From the NCBI GenBank assembly GCA_910586485.1, contig CAJUIA010000025.1:1-59366 (forward strand): DNA of 59,366 nucleotides, read 5' to 3'. Shown in pieces: positions 1 through 8,245 of this stretch. Positions within the stretch are counted from its first letter, which is position 1. Every line of letters begins with the position of its first letter. The notes beneath the pieces are model-generated. The model saw nothing but the letters and a program-made list of their open reading frames with translations. It made no database searches and had not been told where the DNA came from. This DNA comes from an uncultured Acetatifactor sp. (GTDB lineage: Bacteria > Bacillota > Clostridia > Lachnospirales > Lachnospiraceae). The position numbers and the translations under genes are program-made.

Positions 1-20
1 AAAGGAGAAGGACAAAGATA

Positions 21-734
21 ATGACCAATAACACAATGGGTAACGGGGAACTTCTCGTTCTGAAAGATTTAAATGTCTGGTACACTAAGGGCAAGCCTGT
101 TCTTGAAAAATTATCTATGGAGCTGGGAACGAATGAAGTGATAGGGCTGATTGGATTGAACGGGGCGGGCAAGACCACTTTTATCAAAACGCTTTCCGGG
201 CTGCTTAACACTTTTCAAGTGAAAGCTGCTTGGTGGCAGGGAAAACCGCTTCTATTCCGTGACCGGGAATTTAAGGAAGAACGGTATGTTGTTTTTGCCG
301 AAGATCATTCATTTCAGTTTTTTACGTTCCGCGAGTATGCTTCCTATGTGGCAGCGTCTTACGGCAGGAAGTTATCTGATATTGATGAATTGATACATGG
401 TTTTCACTTTGAAGAATACACTGATGTTTTGCTGAAAGAATTGTCAACGGGCAATCTGAAAAAGGCTTATTTAATTACAGCTTTTGCTTTGAAGCCCAAA
501 CTGCTCATACTGGACGAGCCTGTGAATGGACTTGATTTTCAGAGTACCGAATACCTGTACCAGCAGATCAGCAGCTATCGGCAATACGGAACAATCCTTT
601 TTTCGTCCCATATTCTTGAAAGTATCTGCCTTACGTCTGACCGGGTAGCGGTATTAGAACAGGGGCAGATAAAAAGATGTTTTGCCGGACAGGAAATCAA
701 AGCAGAGAAGATACGGGAGGTATTAAAAGAATGA
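21..734 (+). CDS. ABC transporter ATP-binding protein
   Basis: The 237-residue protein is a single ABC ATPase domain. It has a Walker A motif (GLNGAGKT, about residues 45-52), a signature-like LSTGNLKK in place of canonical LSGGQ, Walker B LLILDEP, a D-loop and an H-loop (SSHILES). It would energise the membrane protein encoded next, whose ATG overlaps this stop (ATGA). An AAAGGAG Shine-Dalgarno sits at 2-8, so the start is firm. The substrate is unknown. Gene pairs like this occur as cargo of conjugative elements for peptide or bacteriocin export or immunity, and the broken xis/int genes 1.5 kb downstream fit that context, but that role is inference. Confidence 0.9.
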   Translation: MTNNTMGNGELLVLKDLNVWYTKGKPVLEKLSMELGTNEVIGLIGLNGAGKTTFIKTLSGLLNTFQVKAAWWQGKPLLFRDREFKEERYVVFAEDHSFQFFTFREYASYVAASYGRKLSDIDELIHGFHFEEYTDVLLKELSTGNLKKAYLITAFALKPKLLILDEPVNGLDFQSTEYLYQQISSYRQYGTILFSSHILESICLTSDRVAVLEQGQIKRCFAGQEIKAEKIREVLKE

Positions 735-1963
735 TTATTTTTCAAAACCTCGGGGAACAGCTTTTCGGCGCAAAGTATGAACGTGCTGTAAACAGCCTTA
801 TTGCCTGCATTATCCTGTTTCTTGCTATCCATACCGCAGAAATTGAAATAGAGATGGCACCGTCCATTCTCTTGTTGACAGCTACGGCTTTTTCAATGGG
901 TATCATGTGGCAGACTCTTAATTCTTCGGGAAATGCAGATCGTATGACCGGGCTGTTTATGCTGCCATTTCGGAACAGGGAAATGACATTTTCTCTTGTG
1001 CTGGCATTTACAAGCTATACGTTGATTACCAAAACATTCCTTGTGTTGGCTTTGTTCTTTGCCGTACATGAATGGAGTGTGCTGCAAATTGCTGTATCTT
1101 TGCTCTGTGCCTGTAATAGCTGTTTTTCGGCTGCTGCATGGTATACCATGAAAAATGAAGCTTTGCTTCATAAGAAAAAGTTTCTGCCTGTTTTCATTTT
1201 ATGGGGTGGAGCAATTTTCGCGCCAATATTCCTTGTGCGGGAAATGGTGATTATTTCTTTTATTGCGTTTACAAGTATGCTCATTTCATTTTTAAGGTTA
1301 ATGAAAGCAGACGCTTACGTTTTCTATCACCCGGTATCAGCAAAACTTTTAATCAAACACACAAAAGGGACAGGAAGCATATTTTTATATTTGCTGCGCT
1401 ATCTGATAACAAACAAAAACTATCTTTTGAATACTGTCGGATTGTGTGTGATCGCTGGTGTCATGCCATTCCTATTAGGGCAATTTGAGGGAGTAAATGT
1501 TATGCCGCTGGGGTTTGCCGTTCTATGCCTGAATACCCCAATCTGTATATTGCTTTCCTGTGATCCTGGTTTAGAGCAGGCAGTCCGAACACTACCGGGA
1601 CAGGCAAAACGCTTTTGCACGAATTATTGCTTTTTTATCTTTTCTGTCAATATGGCGGTAAACAGTGTGTATCTGATTAGCTGGCAAATAGGCAAAGGCG
1701 GCGTAAATAGTACAGAAATCATTACTGCGCTTATAATCGCGCTGCAAAGTGCAGTTTTGTCTGTCCTGTTGGAGTGGTTTTGTCCCGTCCGTAACTGGAA
1801 GATTGAAAATGATTTATGGCACCACCCACGAAAGTATATTGTACCGTTGATTATGTTTTTGGTTGCAGGGCTTATCGGTATGTGGTCTATAAGTATATGG
1901 GTTTTGCTCTGCATTGTCATAGCTGAAGTTTTAAGCTTATCACTTGTCGTAAGGAGGATATAA
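731..1963 (+). CDS. Multi-spanning membrane protein, probable ABC transporter permease
   Basis: The 410-residue protein is very hydrophobic, with roughly ten predicted membrane segments through to the C-terminus. I chose the ATG at 731 because it overlaps the upstream ATPase stop (ATGA), the usual coupling of an ATPase with its permease; an in-frame start at 677 would lie inside the ATPase gene. No recognisable family motif is visible. Function as the membrane half of the transporter is inferred from operon position and topology. It is followed 5 bases later by a small zinc-ribbon gene, and all three are probably co-transcribed. Confidence 0.75.
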   Translation: MIIFQNLGEQLFGAKYERAVNSLIACIILFLAIHTAEIEIEMAPSILLLTATAFSMGIMWQTLNSSGNADRMTGLFMLPFRNREMTFSLVLAFTSYTLITKTFLVLALFFAVHEWSVLQIAVSLLCACNSCFSAAAWYTMKNEALLHKKKFLPVFILWGGAIFAPIFLVREMVIISFIAFTSMLISFLRLMKADAYVFYHPVSAKLLIKHTKGTGSIFLYLLRYLITNKNYLLNTVGLCVIAGVMPFLLGQFEGVNVMPLGFAVLCLNTPICILLSCDPGLEQAVRTLPGQAKRFCTNYCFFIFSVNMAVNSVYLISWQIGKGGVNSTEIITALIIALQSAVLSVLLEWFCPVRNWKIENDLWHHPRKYIVPLIMFLVAGLIGMWSISIWVLLCIVIAEVLSLSLVVRRI

Positions 1964-1967
1964 TACC

Positions 1968-2189
1968 ATGAAAAATACAAAACGCTGCCCTAAATGCAGC
2001 TCACAAAATATTGTCCGTGTTCCCGATAACCAAAACCGTCATGCCAGCGGGAACAATATTTATACTTCGACCTTTACATTGATGAAAAAAATCCCGGTTA
2101 TACGCTATGTCTGCTGTGATTGCGGATATGTGGAAAATTGGGTGGAAGCAGGGAGGGAACGTGACGAGATCAAGCGCACATTTGGATAA
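1968..2189 (+). CDS. Small zinc-ribbon protein
   Basis: The 73-residue protein has two CxxC pairs (CPKC at about residues 8-11 and CCDCG at about 49-53), the pattern of a treble-clef or zinc-ribbon fold. The stretch between them is polar with no membrane segment. It starts 5 bases after the putative permease and probably belongs to the same transcript. A GGAGG-like SD at 1953-1957 supports the ATG. Function is unknown; small zinc ribbons of this type accompany ABC transporter genes in Firmicute accessory regions. Immediately after its stop lies a broken excisionase fragment. Confidence 0.6.
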   Translation: MKNTKRCPKCSSQNIVRVPDNQNRHASGNNIYTSTFTLMKKIPVIRYVCCDCGYVENWVEAGRERDEIKRTFG

Positions 2190-2319
2190 TATCGGGGTGA
2201 AAAAAATGAGACGTCTGGCAGAGGATAACGCCGGATGTTTCGCAGTTTTCAGCGGGAACAGGTACCTCATCATCCGCACAAAATTTGAGAAGTTTGTAGA
2301 GGAATGTTCCGCGATATAA
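2188..2319 (+). pseudogene. Excisionase (Tn916 Xis family) C-terminal fragment
   Basis: The frame ending at 2319 encodes KKMRRLAEDN, then GNRYLI and KFEKFVEE. This resembles the second half of the winged-helix Xis of Tn916-type elements (typical pattern KLRRLAEEN...GNR..IKRKKFEKII). The N-terminal half, including the first DNA-binding helix, is absent, because the zinc-ribbon gene ends where it should be. A GTG at 2197 could start a 40-residue product, but a functional excisionase is unlikely. I read it as a deletion relic. The family call is recalled from pattern, not searched. Confidence 0.5.
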
Positions 2320-2417
2320 ATCCCTTTTATTTGCCGTAAGTAGTTGACTTTTGGGGGCTTTAGAGTGATAGATGTCATGACCGGGAAATCCGGCAGACAG
2401 AAAGGAGGAAAGCCAGT

Positions 2418-2563
2418 ATGAAGAAACCATCACCGGAACTAAAAGACATCCTGAACCCGGAGGAGGCAGTACGGTACTTCGGATTCAGCAGAAGGAAATT
2501 TTTCGGGATGCGCAGGGAAGGAAAATTTAAAAAGTACACTGCTTTATACGGCAGGCGCATTTC
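2418..2563 (+). pseudogene. Excisionase-like HTH protein, 3' part deleted and joined to integrase
   Basis: A good SD (AAAGGAGG at 2401-2408) precedes ATG 2418. The first 48 residues contain LNPEEAVRYFGFSRRKFF and YTALYGRR, like the excisionase-type proteins that sit just before the integrase in Tn916/Tn1549-like elements. The expected ending, a strand followed by a FEKYL-like helix, is missing. From about 2555 a different frame continues with integrase sequence. The joint looks like a deletion that removed the end of this gene and the start of the integrase. Confidence 0.5.
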
Positions 2564-3695
2564 GTGTATAGCTGGCGGCTGGAACCAACAGACATCCTCC
2601 CGGTGGTTAAGATACCCTGCTTATCATTGAGGGAGCTGGAGAAGCAGATCGGGTATGATCTTGATTCTTTGGCAGACCCTTTGGGGAAGAACATCACGGT
2701 CGGGGAGCTGGTGGAGTGGTTCCTTGCGACGAAAACGGCGGCCAAGCCGAACACGCTCACGAATTATAAGTTTGTGCAGAACCTCCTTAAAGGTGAGACT
2801 TTTAACGACAAAAAATTTCTCAGATAAAGACATCGGACGCAAAACTGTTCCTGATCAAGCTGCAGCAGGACGGAAGGCATTACAGCACCGTCAAGACCGT
2901 GCGGGGCGCCCTGCGCCCGGCTTTCCAGATAGCGGTTGACGATGACGTGCTGATGAAAACCCCTTCGGCTTTGAGCTGGCCGGGGTGGTGGTCAATGACA
3001 GCGTGACGAGGGAGGCTATCACAAAAGACCAGATGCGGAAGTTTTTAAAATTTGTCCATGACGACAATGTCTACTGCAAGTATTACGAAGTGGTCTATAT
3101 CCTTTTCCACACAGGAATGCGGATTTCAGAATTCTGCGGGCTGACCCTCCGGGATATTGACTTAGAAAACAAGGTCATCAACATCGACCAACAGCTCCAG
3201 CGTACTTCGGCAATGAAGCTGGTCATCGAATCCACTAAGACGAACGCCGGGACAAGGAAGCTGCCCATGACGGAGGACGTGGCGCAGTGCTTCAGGGCGA
3301 TCATCGAGGACAGGGAGCCGCTAAGGTTTGAAAAGGTGATCGACGGGTACAGCGGATCCCTGTTTGTGGATAAGAACTGCAACCCACTGGCAGCGATACA
3401 TTGGGAACACCGATTCAACCACATGGTCAAGCGGTACAACGATATCTACCGGGTGCAGATGCCGAACATCACGCCCCATGTCTGCCGCCATACCTACTGC
3501 AGCAACATGGCGAAGTCGGGCATGAACCCTAAGACGCTCCAATACCTGATGGGGCATAGCGACATTGGGGTGACGTTAAATACCTACACCCACCTTGGGC
3601 TGGAGGATGCCACGGACGAGCTGCGCCGGATGGAGGACTTGGAGAACGCCAGAAAGGAACTGGAAAAGAACAAGGAAGAGAAGCCTGTTTCATAG
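2555..3695 (+). pseudogene. Tyrosine integrase (Tn916/Tn1549 type), disrupted
   Basis: Integrase homology runs across three frames: VYSWRLEPTD through GETFNDKK (2564-2815), then SDAKLFLIKLQQDGRHYST to VDDDVLMK (2815-2958), then FGFELAGVVVNDSVTREAI to the end at 3695. Two single-base losses explain the frame changes, A6 instead of A7 at 2810-2815 and A4 instead of A5 at 2956-2959. The start is also deleted. The catalytic domain itself is intact on paper: Arg in GMRISEF, HVCRHTY, GHSDIG and Tyr in NTYTHL. As sequenced, no full-length integrase can be made; only a 236-residue C-terminal frame (2985-3695) remains open. Confidence 0.88.
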
Positions 3696-3730
3696 AAGAT
3701 GTTTCGGCAATCTGAATAAGGAGAGTTTGT

Positions 3731-3757
3731 GCGCCCTGCTTTGGCAGGGGGCTGTTT
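3731..3757 (+). terminator. Terminator after the integrase remnant
   Basis: GCGCCCTGC, a short TTTG loop and GCAGGGGGC form a GC-rich hairpin followed by a T run (TGTTTTTG). It lies 36 bases after the integrase stop and probably ends the element's transcripts before the AT-rich gene. Confidence 0.75.
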
Positions 3758-3896
3758 TTGTTGTAGAATTAATTTGTAATATAATTGAAAAGAAAGGTTT
3801 TGAAGTATATAATCAAAAATATTCCATTAATATAAGGTAATATGTCTGTATACTGGAAAATGAATTAAAGGCTGATAATGATGAAGGAGTATTACG

Positions 3897-5303
3897 ATGA
3901 ATACAGAAGGTGAATTTAGATATACAAATGGAGCAGCCATTGACATTGATTTAAGCAAAGATAGGATTAATTCCGTCTTAATACATGAATTTACCCATAG
4001 TCAAACTTATAGTTCAACTACATATGGACAAATAATACTAATGCTGGAAAAAAATGAATTGTTTCATGAAAAAAGTAAATTATTTAAAGAAATTTTGTTT
4101 GAATATATGAATAGAATGCAGGAGCGTATAGCTGTGAATATCGAAGTAATGACAGAATGTGTAAAAGAGGGTTTTTCTGCATACACAACAGCCATTGAAA
4201 AATTAGAAAGGCGTAATAAAAAGTATTACAATTATTTTCGTAAATTATGTTGTATTAATGGTAAAGTTAAAAATCCACAGGATGCCGAACAGCTTTCAGA
4301 TATTCTTATTAAAATTGCAACATTAGCTCTAAATGTCAATCCAGAATTAATACCATTCGATAAAATCAATGATCCAAAGGCATTAAAAACATATTTTGAT
4401 GATCCTAATAATGTGGCACTGATATCACCAAACAAACGATTTGACATTCTTGTTAATGTAATTTTTCGAAATAATGATAATAACAACGCTATAGAAAATG
4501 TACTTAGCGGAAGTATTGAGCTTGAGCGGATGTACGATTATGAATATATTCATTTGGTTGCTTATCAAAGAGTGCTGTTTGTAATTAAAGATTCACCTAT
4601 TTTTGACCGACTTGCAAAACGCCTTGAATCTATTGGTGTTTTACAGTTTGATATAGAAGATGGAAAAAGTCTAACCGTAAAACCAACAAGGCTTAATGAA
4701 AATAATAATATATATTTCTGCAAGGTTAAGGATAGGAAAAAGTTTAACGAAATAATATCCGAACAGAAGGTGAAAGAAGTATTTGTTCAACATATGCTGG
4801 GCGGATTTGAAGAGTTTCATGTAATAAGCGTGAATGGATATAAATGCGATAAAAAAATAATTTGGGGGCTAATTTTATTTGATGATACCCAGTTTTATAA
4901 TATGATCTCAGAATTGCCGTGTAATATTGTATTTAATAAAACAAAATTGATGGGAAAAGATGGACGGTCTATTAGAAAAATGGTTCGGAAACTTCCGATA
5001 TACATATACATGGATACGCCTATTCTTTCGGCTTTGCCTTTTATTAAATCTTTCTTTTTTAGTGGATATTATGGATTTATAGATTTGAAAAATTACTCAA
5101 TTTTTGTTGCATATAAGCGAAGTATTATATTTTTTGCAGATATTATTTTCGAAGCAAAAAAAGCAATTAATACTTATTTGGGGGAAAATATTGAATATAT
5201 TGATAATTTGAATGAGAAATGTGATGTTGCAGAAGTATGTCGAATAGATGATGAATGTGCCGAGTTTGAGTTAACTAGGGTAGAAGATTTAAAAATTATA
5301 TGA
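3897..5303 (+). CDS. Unrecognised AT-rich protein with HExxH metalloprotease motif
   Basis: The 468-residue protein belongs to no family I recognise. Residues 30-34 read HEFTH, an HExxH zinc motif, and EGFSAY at residues 91-96 could supply the third (Glu) ligand as in gluzincins. The C-terminal two thirds lack obvious motifs; a hydrophobic patch near residues 375-390 (ILSALPFIKSFFFSGYYGF) is not convincingly a membrane helix. The start has a GAAGGAG SD and an in-frame TGA at 3882, so the N-terminus before HEFTH is short and might have been lost. Base composition is far more AT-rich than the flanking dcw genes, suggesting acquisition with the adjacent element. Protease activity is inference. 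Confidence 0.65.
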   Translation: MNTEGEFRYTNGAAIDIDLSKDRINSVLIHEFTHSQTYSSTTYGQIILMLEKNELFHEKSKLFKEILFEYMNRMQERIAVNIEVMTECVKEGFSAYTTAIEKLERRNKKYYNYFRKLCCINGKVKNPQDAEQLSDILIKIATLALNVNPELIPFDKINDPKALKTYFDDPNNVALISPNKRFDILVNVIFRNNDNNNAIENVLSGSIELERMYDYEYIHLVAYQRVLFVIKDSPIFDRLAKRLESIGVLQFDIEDGKSLTVKPTRLNENNNIYFCKVKDRKKFNEIISEQKVKEVFVQHMLGGFEEFHVISVNGYKCDKKIIWGLILFDDTQFYNMISELPCNIVFNKTKLMGKDGRSIRKMVRKLPIYIYMDTPILSALPFIKSFFFSGYYGFIDLKNYSIFVAYKRSIIFFADIIFEAKKAINTYLGENIEYIDNLNEKCDVAEVCRIDDECAEFELTRVEDLKII

Positions 5304-5516
5304 TTAGTATTTTCCTTTAGAAGAAGCAAACCACCCGCAGTAGTAAAACCCCCCAATTCCTACTACGTTTTTACTACTACCCACGGAATCAATATGCCCC
5401 GTTTTGCCCCGATTTGCTATTTCCGTTACATTTTTAACAATCCCCGCCGAAAAAGCAAACCCTGCAAATCGCGTCAAACATAAGCAAATCGAGGCATTTT
5501 AGAAAGGAGAAATAAC
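5304..5516. repeat. Repeat-rich spacer between mobile-element region and host genes
   Basis: No gene is visible. An inverted repeat pairs AGTAGTAAAA (5339-5348) with TTTTACTACT (5369-5378). TGCCCCG occurs twice (5395-5401, 5405-5411). AGCAAATCG (5483-5491) is the reverse complement of CGATTTGCT (5410-5418), and GCAAATCG also occurs at 5464-5471. Such a cluster could be an element end or recombination target, but I cannot define an attachment core. Confidence 0.4.
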
Positions 5517-5996
5517 ATGATTTCGATACTTTTTATTTGCCACGGCAACATCTGTCGTTCCCCCATGGCAGAATTCATCTTAAAGGACCTGGTGCAAAAG
5601 CAGAATCAGGCGGACAGCTTCTTCATATCCTCCGCGGCCACCAGCACGGAGGAAATCTGGAACGGGATCGGGAATCCCGTTTATCCGCCGGCGAAAGCCA
5701 AGTTGGCGGAGCATGGCATCGGCTGTGAAGGAAAGCGGGCGGTGCAGCTGACAAGGGCCGATTATGCAAGATATGATTTCCTGATCGGCATGGACAGCGC
5801 CAATATCCGCAATATGGGACGGATTCTGGGCGGTGACCCGGAGGGAAAGATCTATAAGCTGCTTTCCTTTGCCGGCTTAGAGCAGGATATATCCGACCCT
5901 TGGTATTCGGGAGATTTTGATAGGGCTTACAGGGATATTGAGCTGGGCTGTAAGGCACTTCTGGAATATCTGGCCCGAAACGGACGGAAATCTTAA
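5517..5996 (+). CDS. Low-molecular-weight protein-tyrosine phosphatase
   Basis: The 159-residue protein begins with the LMW-PTP P-loop: Cys8-His-Gly-Asn-Ile-Cys-Arg14-Ser, matching CX5R. The general-acid Asp lies in the ISDPWYSG stretch near residue 125, the usual place. Length matches the family (about 150-160). It would hydrolyse phosphotyrosine or phosphoarginine in the cytoplasm; the target is unknown. SD AAAGGAG is 8 bases before the ATG. It is followed by a strong terminator and so forms its own unit, the first host-like gene after the mobile region. Confidence 0.93.
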   Translation: MISILFICHGNICRSPMAEFILKDLVQKQNQADSFFISSAATSTEEIWNGIGNPVYPPAKAKLAEHGIGCEGKRAVQLTRADYARYDFLIGMDSANIRNMGRILGGDPEGKIYKLLSFAGLEQDISDPWYSGDFDRAYRDIELGCKALLEYLARNGRKS

Positions 5997-6084
5997 AAAA
6001 ATTTAACAAAATCAGATTTTTTTAATAAGTATAGATATGCTTTCTATGAAGAGATTCACATACCATATCTTGTGGTTTTGGACG

Positions 6085-6121
6085 AAAAGCGTCCTGCAGA
6101 ATGCCTGCAGGGCGCTTTTTT
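6085..6121 (+). terminator. Rho-independent terminator of the phosphatase gene
   Basis: AAAAGCGTCCTGCAG pairs with CTGCAGGGCGCTTTT (one G-U pair) around a 5-base loop, and the T run continues to 6121. It isolates the phosphatase from the mraZ promoter. Confidence 0.85.
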
Positions 6122-6146
6122 ACGCGGTTTCGCCGGAAAATAGTCC

Positions 6147-6175
6147 TTGTCAAATTCTTAATAATAGTTTAAAAT
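6147..6175 (+). promoter_or_regulatory. Sigma-A-type promoter of the dcw operon
   Basis: TTGTCA (6147-6152), a 17-base spacer and TAAAAT (6170-6175) give a good housekeeping promoter just upstream of mraZ. The predicted start near 6182 lies directly before the MraZ-type repeats. Confidence 0.7.
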
Positions 6176-6182
6176 CTAGATA

Positions 6183-6226
6183 AAAGTGGGATGAATATGG
6201 CATCAAAACCCATAAAGTGGGATGAA
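6183..6226 (+). promoter_or_regulatory. Putative MraZ operator repeats
   Basis: The 13-base sequence AAAGTGGGATGAA occurs at 6183-6195 and again at 6214-6226, a 31-base period (about three helical turns). A weaker TGGCA lies between at 6198. MraZ is known to bind TGGGN direct repeats in its own promoter, so these are probably its autoregulatory sites. Confidence 0.65.
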
Positions 6227-6277
6227 ATGCCATGAAAGTACGATAGCAGCATCTTTTCGGACAGGTGGTGATCATTT

Positions 6278-6709
6278 TTGTTCATGGGGAAGTACAATCA
6301 CACGATCGACCCAAAGGGCAGATTGAGCATTCCCTCCAAGTACCGCGACATCTTGGGAGATGAGTTTGTGGTATCAAAGGGGATGGACGGCTGCTTATTT
6401 GTGTACGCGATCGAGGATTGGAAAACCTTTGAAGAGAAGCTGGCGTCACTGCCGTTAATCAATGTGGAGGCCAGGCAGTTTGCAAGATTTTTCTTATCAG
6501 GCGCGCAGTATGTGACGGTGGACAAGCAGGGGCGCATTTTGATGCCCCAGGATTTGCGGGAGTTTGCCGGTCTGGAAAAGGATGTGGTGCTTGCGGGCAT
6601 GGGTGGACGCATTGAGATCTGGAGTCTGGAGAAGTGGAATGAGAACAGCGGGCAGGTAGACATCAACAAGATTTCGGAGGGAATGATCAACCTGGGACTG
6701 ACGATTTAG
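6278..6709 (+). CDS. mraZ: Transcriptional regulator MraZ
   Basis: The 143-residue protein has the two SpoVT/AbrB-like MraZ repeats: MFMGKYNHTIDPKGR near the N-terminus and the second, TVDKQGRILMPQ, near residues 85-96. Family length is about 143-152. The start is taken as TTG 6278 because MFMG is the conserved beginning and AGGTGGTG sits 7 bases upstream; ATG 6284 is the alternative. MraZ is a DNA-binding regulator of the dcw cluster, and TGGGA repeats lie upstream. It is followed by rsmH after 14 bases, the standard order. Confidence 0.97.
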   Translation: MFMGKYNHTIDPKGRLSIPSKYRDILGDEFVVSKGMDGCLFVYAIEDWKTFEEKLASLPLINVEARQFARFFLSGAQYVTVDKQGRILMPQDLREFAGLEKDVVLAGMGGRIEIWSLEKWNENSGQVDINKISEGMINLGLTI

Positions 6710-6723
6710 GACAGGAGCCTTAT

Positions 6724-7659
6724 ATGGAATTTAATCATTATTCCGTGTTGCTGGCGGAGACCATCGAACAACTTCATGTAAAGCCTGAGGGAATTTATGT
6801 TGACGGTACTCTTGGCGGAGGCGGACATGCCTTTCAGGTCTGCAGCAGGCTTATCACCGGCCATTTTTACGGAATAGACCAGGACGAGGCGGCGATCCGG
6901 GCCGCATCAGAGAGGCTGGCTCCCTTTGAAGACAAGGTGACGATCCTGCGGAATAATTACTGCCGTATGCGGGAGGCCCTTAGAGCCGAAGGGGTGGAGA
7001 AGGCAGACGGGATCCTGCTGGATTTGGGGGTTTCCTCTTACCAGCTGGACACGGAGGAAAGAGGGTTTTCTTACCGTTATGACGCGCCGTTGGATATGCG
7101 GATGGATCAGCGCCAGACATTGACAGCCAGGGAGATTGTAAATGAGTATTCCGAAAATGACCTGTACCGCATTATCCGGGATTACGGAGAAGAGAAATTT
7201 GCAAAGAATATTGCAAAGCACATTGTAAGGGCCAGGGCAGACAAGCCGCTGGAGACTACATATGAACTGAATGAGATCATAAAGGCGGCCATACCGGCAA
7301 AGCTGAGGCAGAACGGACATCCGTCCAAGCAGACCTTTCAGGCTGTTCGCATTGAGTGCAACAGGGAACTGGAGGTGCTGAAAAGCTCGCTTGACGATTT
7401 TATCGAGCTGCTGAATCCGGGCGGAAGGTTATGTGTGATTACCTTTCATTCGCTGGAGGATCGTATTGTAAAGACTATATTCAGGAAAAACGAAAATCCC
7501 TGTACCTGTCCCCCGGACTTTCCGGTTTGCGTATGTGGGAAGGTTTCAAAGGGAAGGGTAGTGACAAAGAAGGCGATTCTGCCTTCCGAGCAGGAAATAC
7601 AGGAGAACAGTCGTTCCAAAAGCGCTAAACTGCGGGTATTTGAGAAGAGCGGCCGGTAA
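6724..7659 (+). CDS. rsmH: 16S rRNA (cytosine-1402-N4)-methyltransferase
   Basis: The 311-residue protein matches RsmH/MraW. HYSVLLAE at the start, the SAM-binding DGTLGGGGH loop (about residues 27-35), GILLDLGVSS and ITFHSLEDRIVK are family hallmarks, and the Cys-containing PCTCPPDFPVC segment is typical near the C-terminus. It methylates C1402 in the ribosomal decoding centre using S-adenosylmethionine. It is the second gene of the dcw operon. Confidence 0.97.
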   Translation: MEFNHYSVLLAETIEQLHVKPEGIYVDGTLGGGGHAFQVCSRLITGHFYGIDQDEAAIRAASERLAPFEDKVTILRNNYCRMREALRAEGVEKADGILLDLGVSSYQLDTEERGFSYRYDAPLDMRMDQRQTLTAREIVNEYSENDLYRIIRDYGEEKFAKNIAKHIVRARADKPLETTYELNEIIKAAIPAKLRQNGHPSKQTFQAVRIECNRELEVLKSSLDDFIELLNPGGRLCVITFHSLEDRIVKTIFRKNENPCTCPPDFPVCVCGKVSKGRVVTKKAILPSEQEIQENSRSKSAKLRVFEKSGR

Positions 7660-7690
7660 TTTATAGCATAACAGAAAGCAGGACAACATT

Positions 7691-8218
7691 ATGAGCCGGA
7701 ACAGACGTAATAACAGACGGGCTGCATATGATGAAAGACAAGCTGCATACGAGAGAAAAATTAACGCAAGAACCGCCGGAAACAGCGGTTTATACGTGTA
7801 CGGAAGCGCTGCCCGCGAGCTGGAGCCGGAGAGGCAGTGGGAGACGGAGCCCAGGAGGCAGCCGCAGCCTGCAGTCCGCAAAAATCGGGAGAAGGCGCGC
7901 CATATGAGTGCGGGATATGTGCTTTTCCTGGCGACGGCTCTGTGCGCGGCGGCATTCATTTTGGTGAATTATATTCAGCTGCAGGCGGATCTGACCAACC
8001 TGACCAAGGGGGTTGCAGCGAAGCAGAGCGAGCTGAATTCTCTGCGCTCCGAAAACGACGAAAAATATAACCGGATCATAAACAGCATTGATCTGGAAGA
8101 GATCAAGCGGATTGCCATCGGTGAGCTGGGCATGACCTACGCGAAAGAGGGACAGATTATTTTTTATGCCGATGAGGGAGACGATTATATGCGGCAGGTG
8201 CCGGGTACACAAAACTGA
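7691..8218 (+). CDS. ftsL: FtsL-like cell division protein
   Basis: The 175-residue protein has a basic, glutamine-rich cytoplasmic N-terminus (about 75 residues), one membrane helix (YVLFLATALCAAAFILVNYI, about 76-95) and a coiled coil (LQADLTNLTKG to LRSENDE), ending in IKRIAIGELGMTYAKEGQI. That final pattern is characteristic of FtsL/DivIC-type septum proteins. Position between rsmH and the first transpeptidase is the conserved ftsL slot. Sequence identity in this family is low, so the assignment rests on topology, coiled coil and synteny. It would form the FtsL-FtsB-FtsQ complex that activates septal synthases. Confidence 0.85.
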   Translation: MSRNRRNNRRAAYDERQAAYERKINARTAGNSGLYVYGSAARELEPERQWETEPRRQPQPAVRKNREKARHMSAGYVLFLATALCAAAFILVNYIQLQADLTNLTKGVAAKQSELNSLRSENDEKYNRIINSIDLEEIKRIAIGELGMTYAKEGQIIFYADEGDDYMRQVPGTQN

Positions 8219-8245
8219 CGGGCATTTTGAGCATGGAGGATAAGG

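Noticed and set aside
3595..3840. 81-residue frame after the integrase
   Set aside because: Overlaps the integrase end, includes the terminator, and lacks an SD; not a plausible gene.
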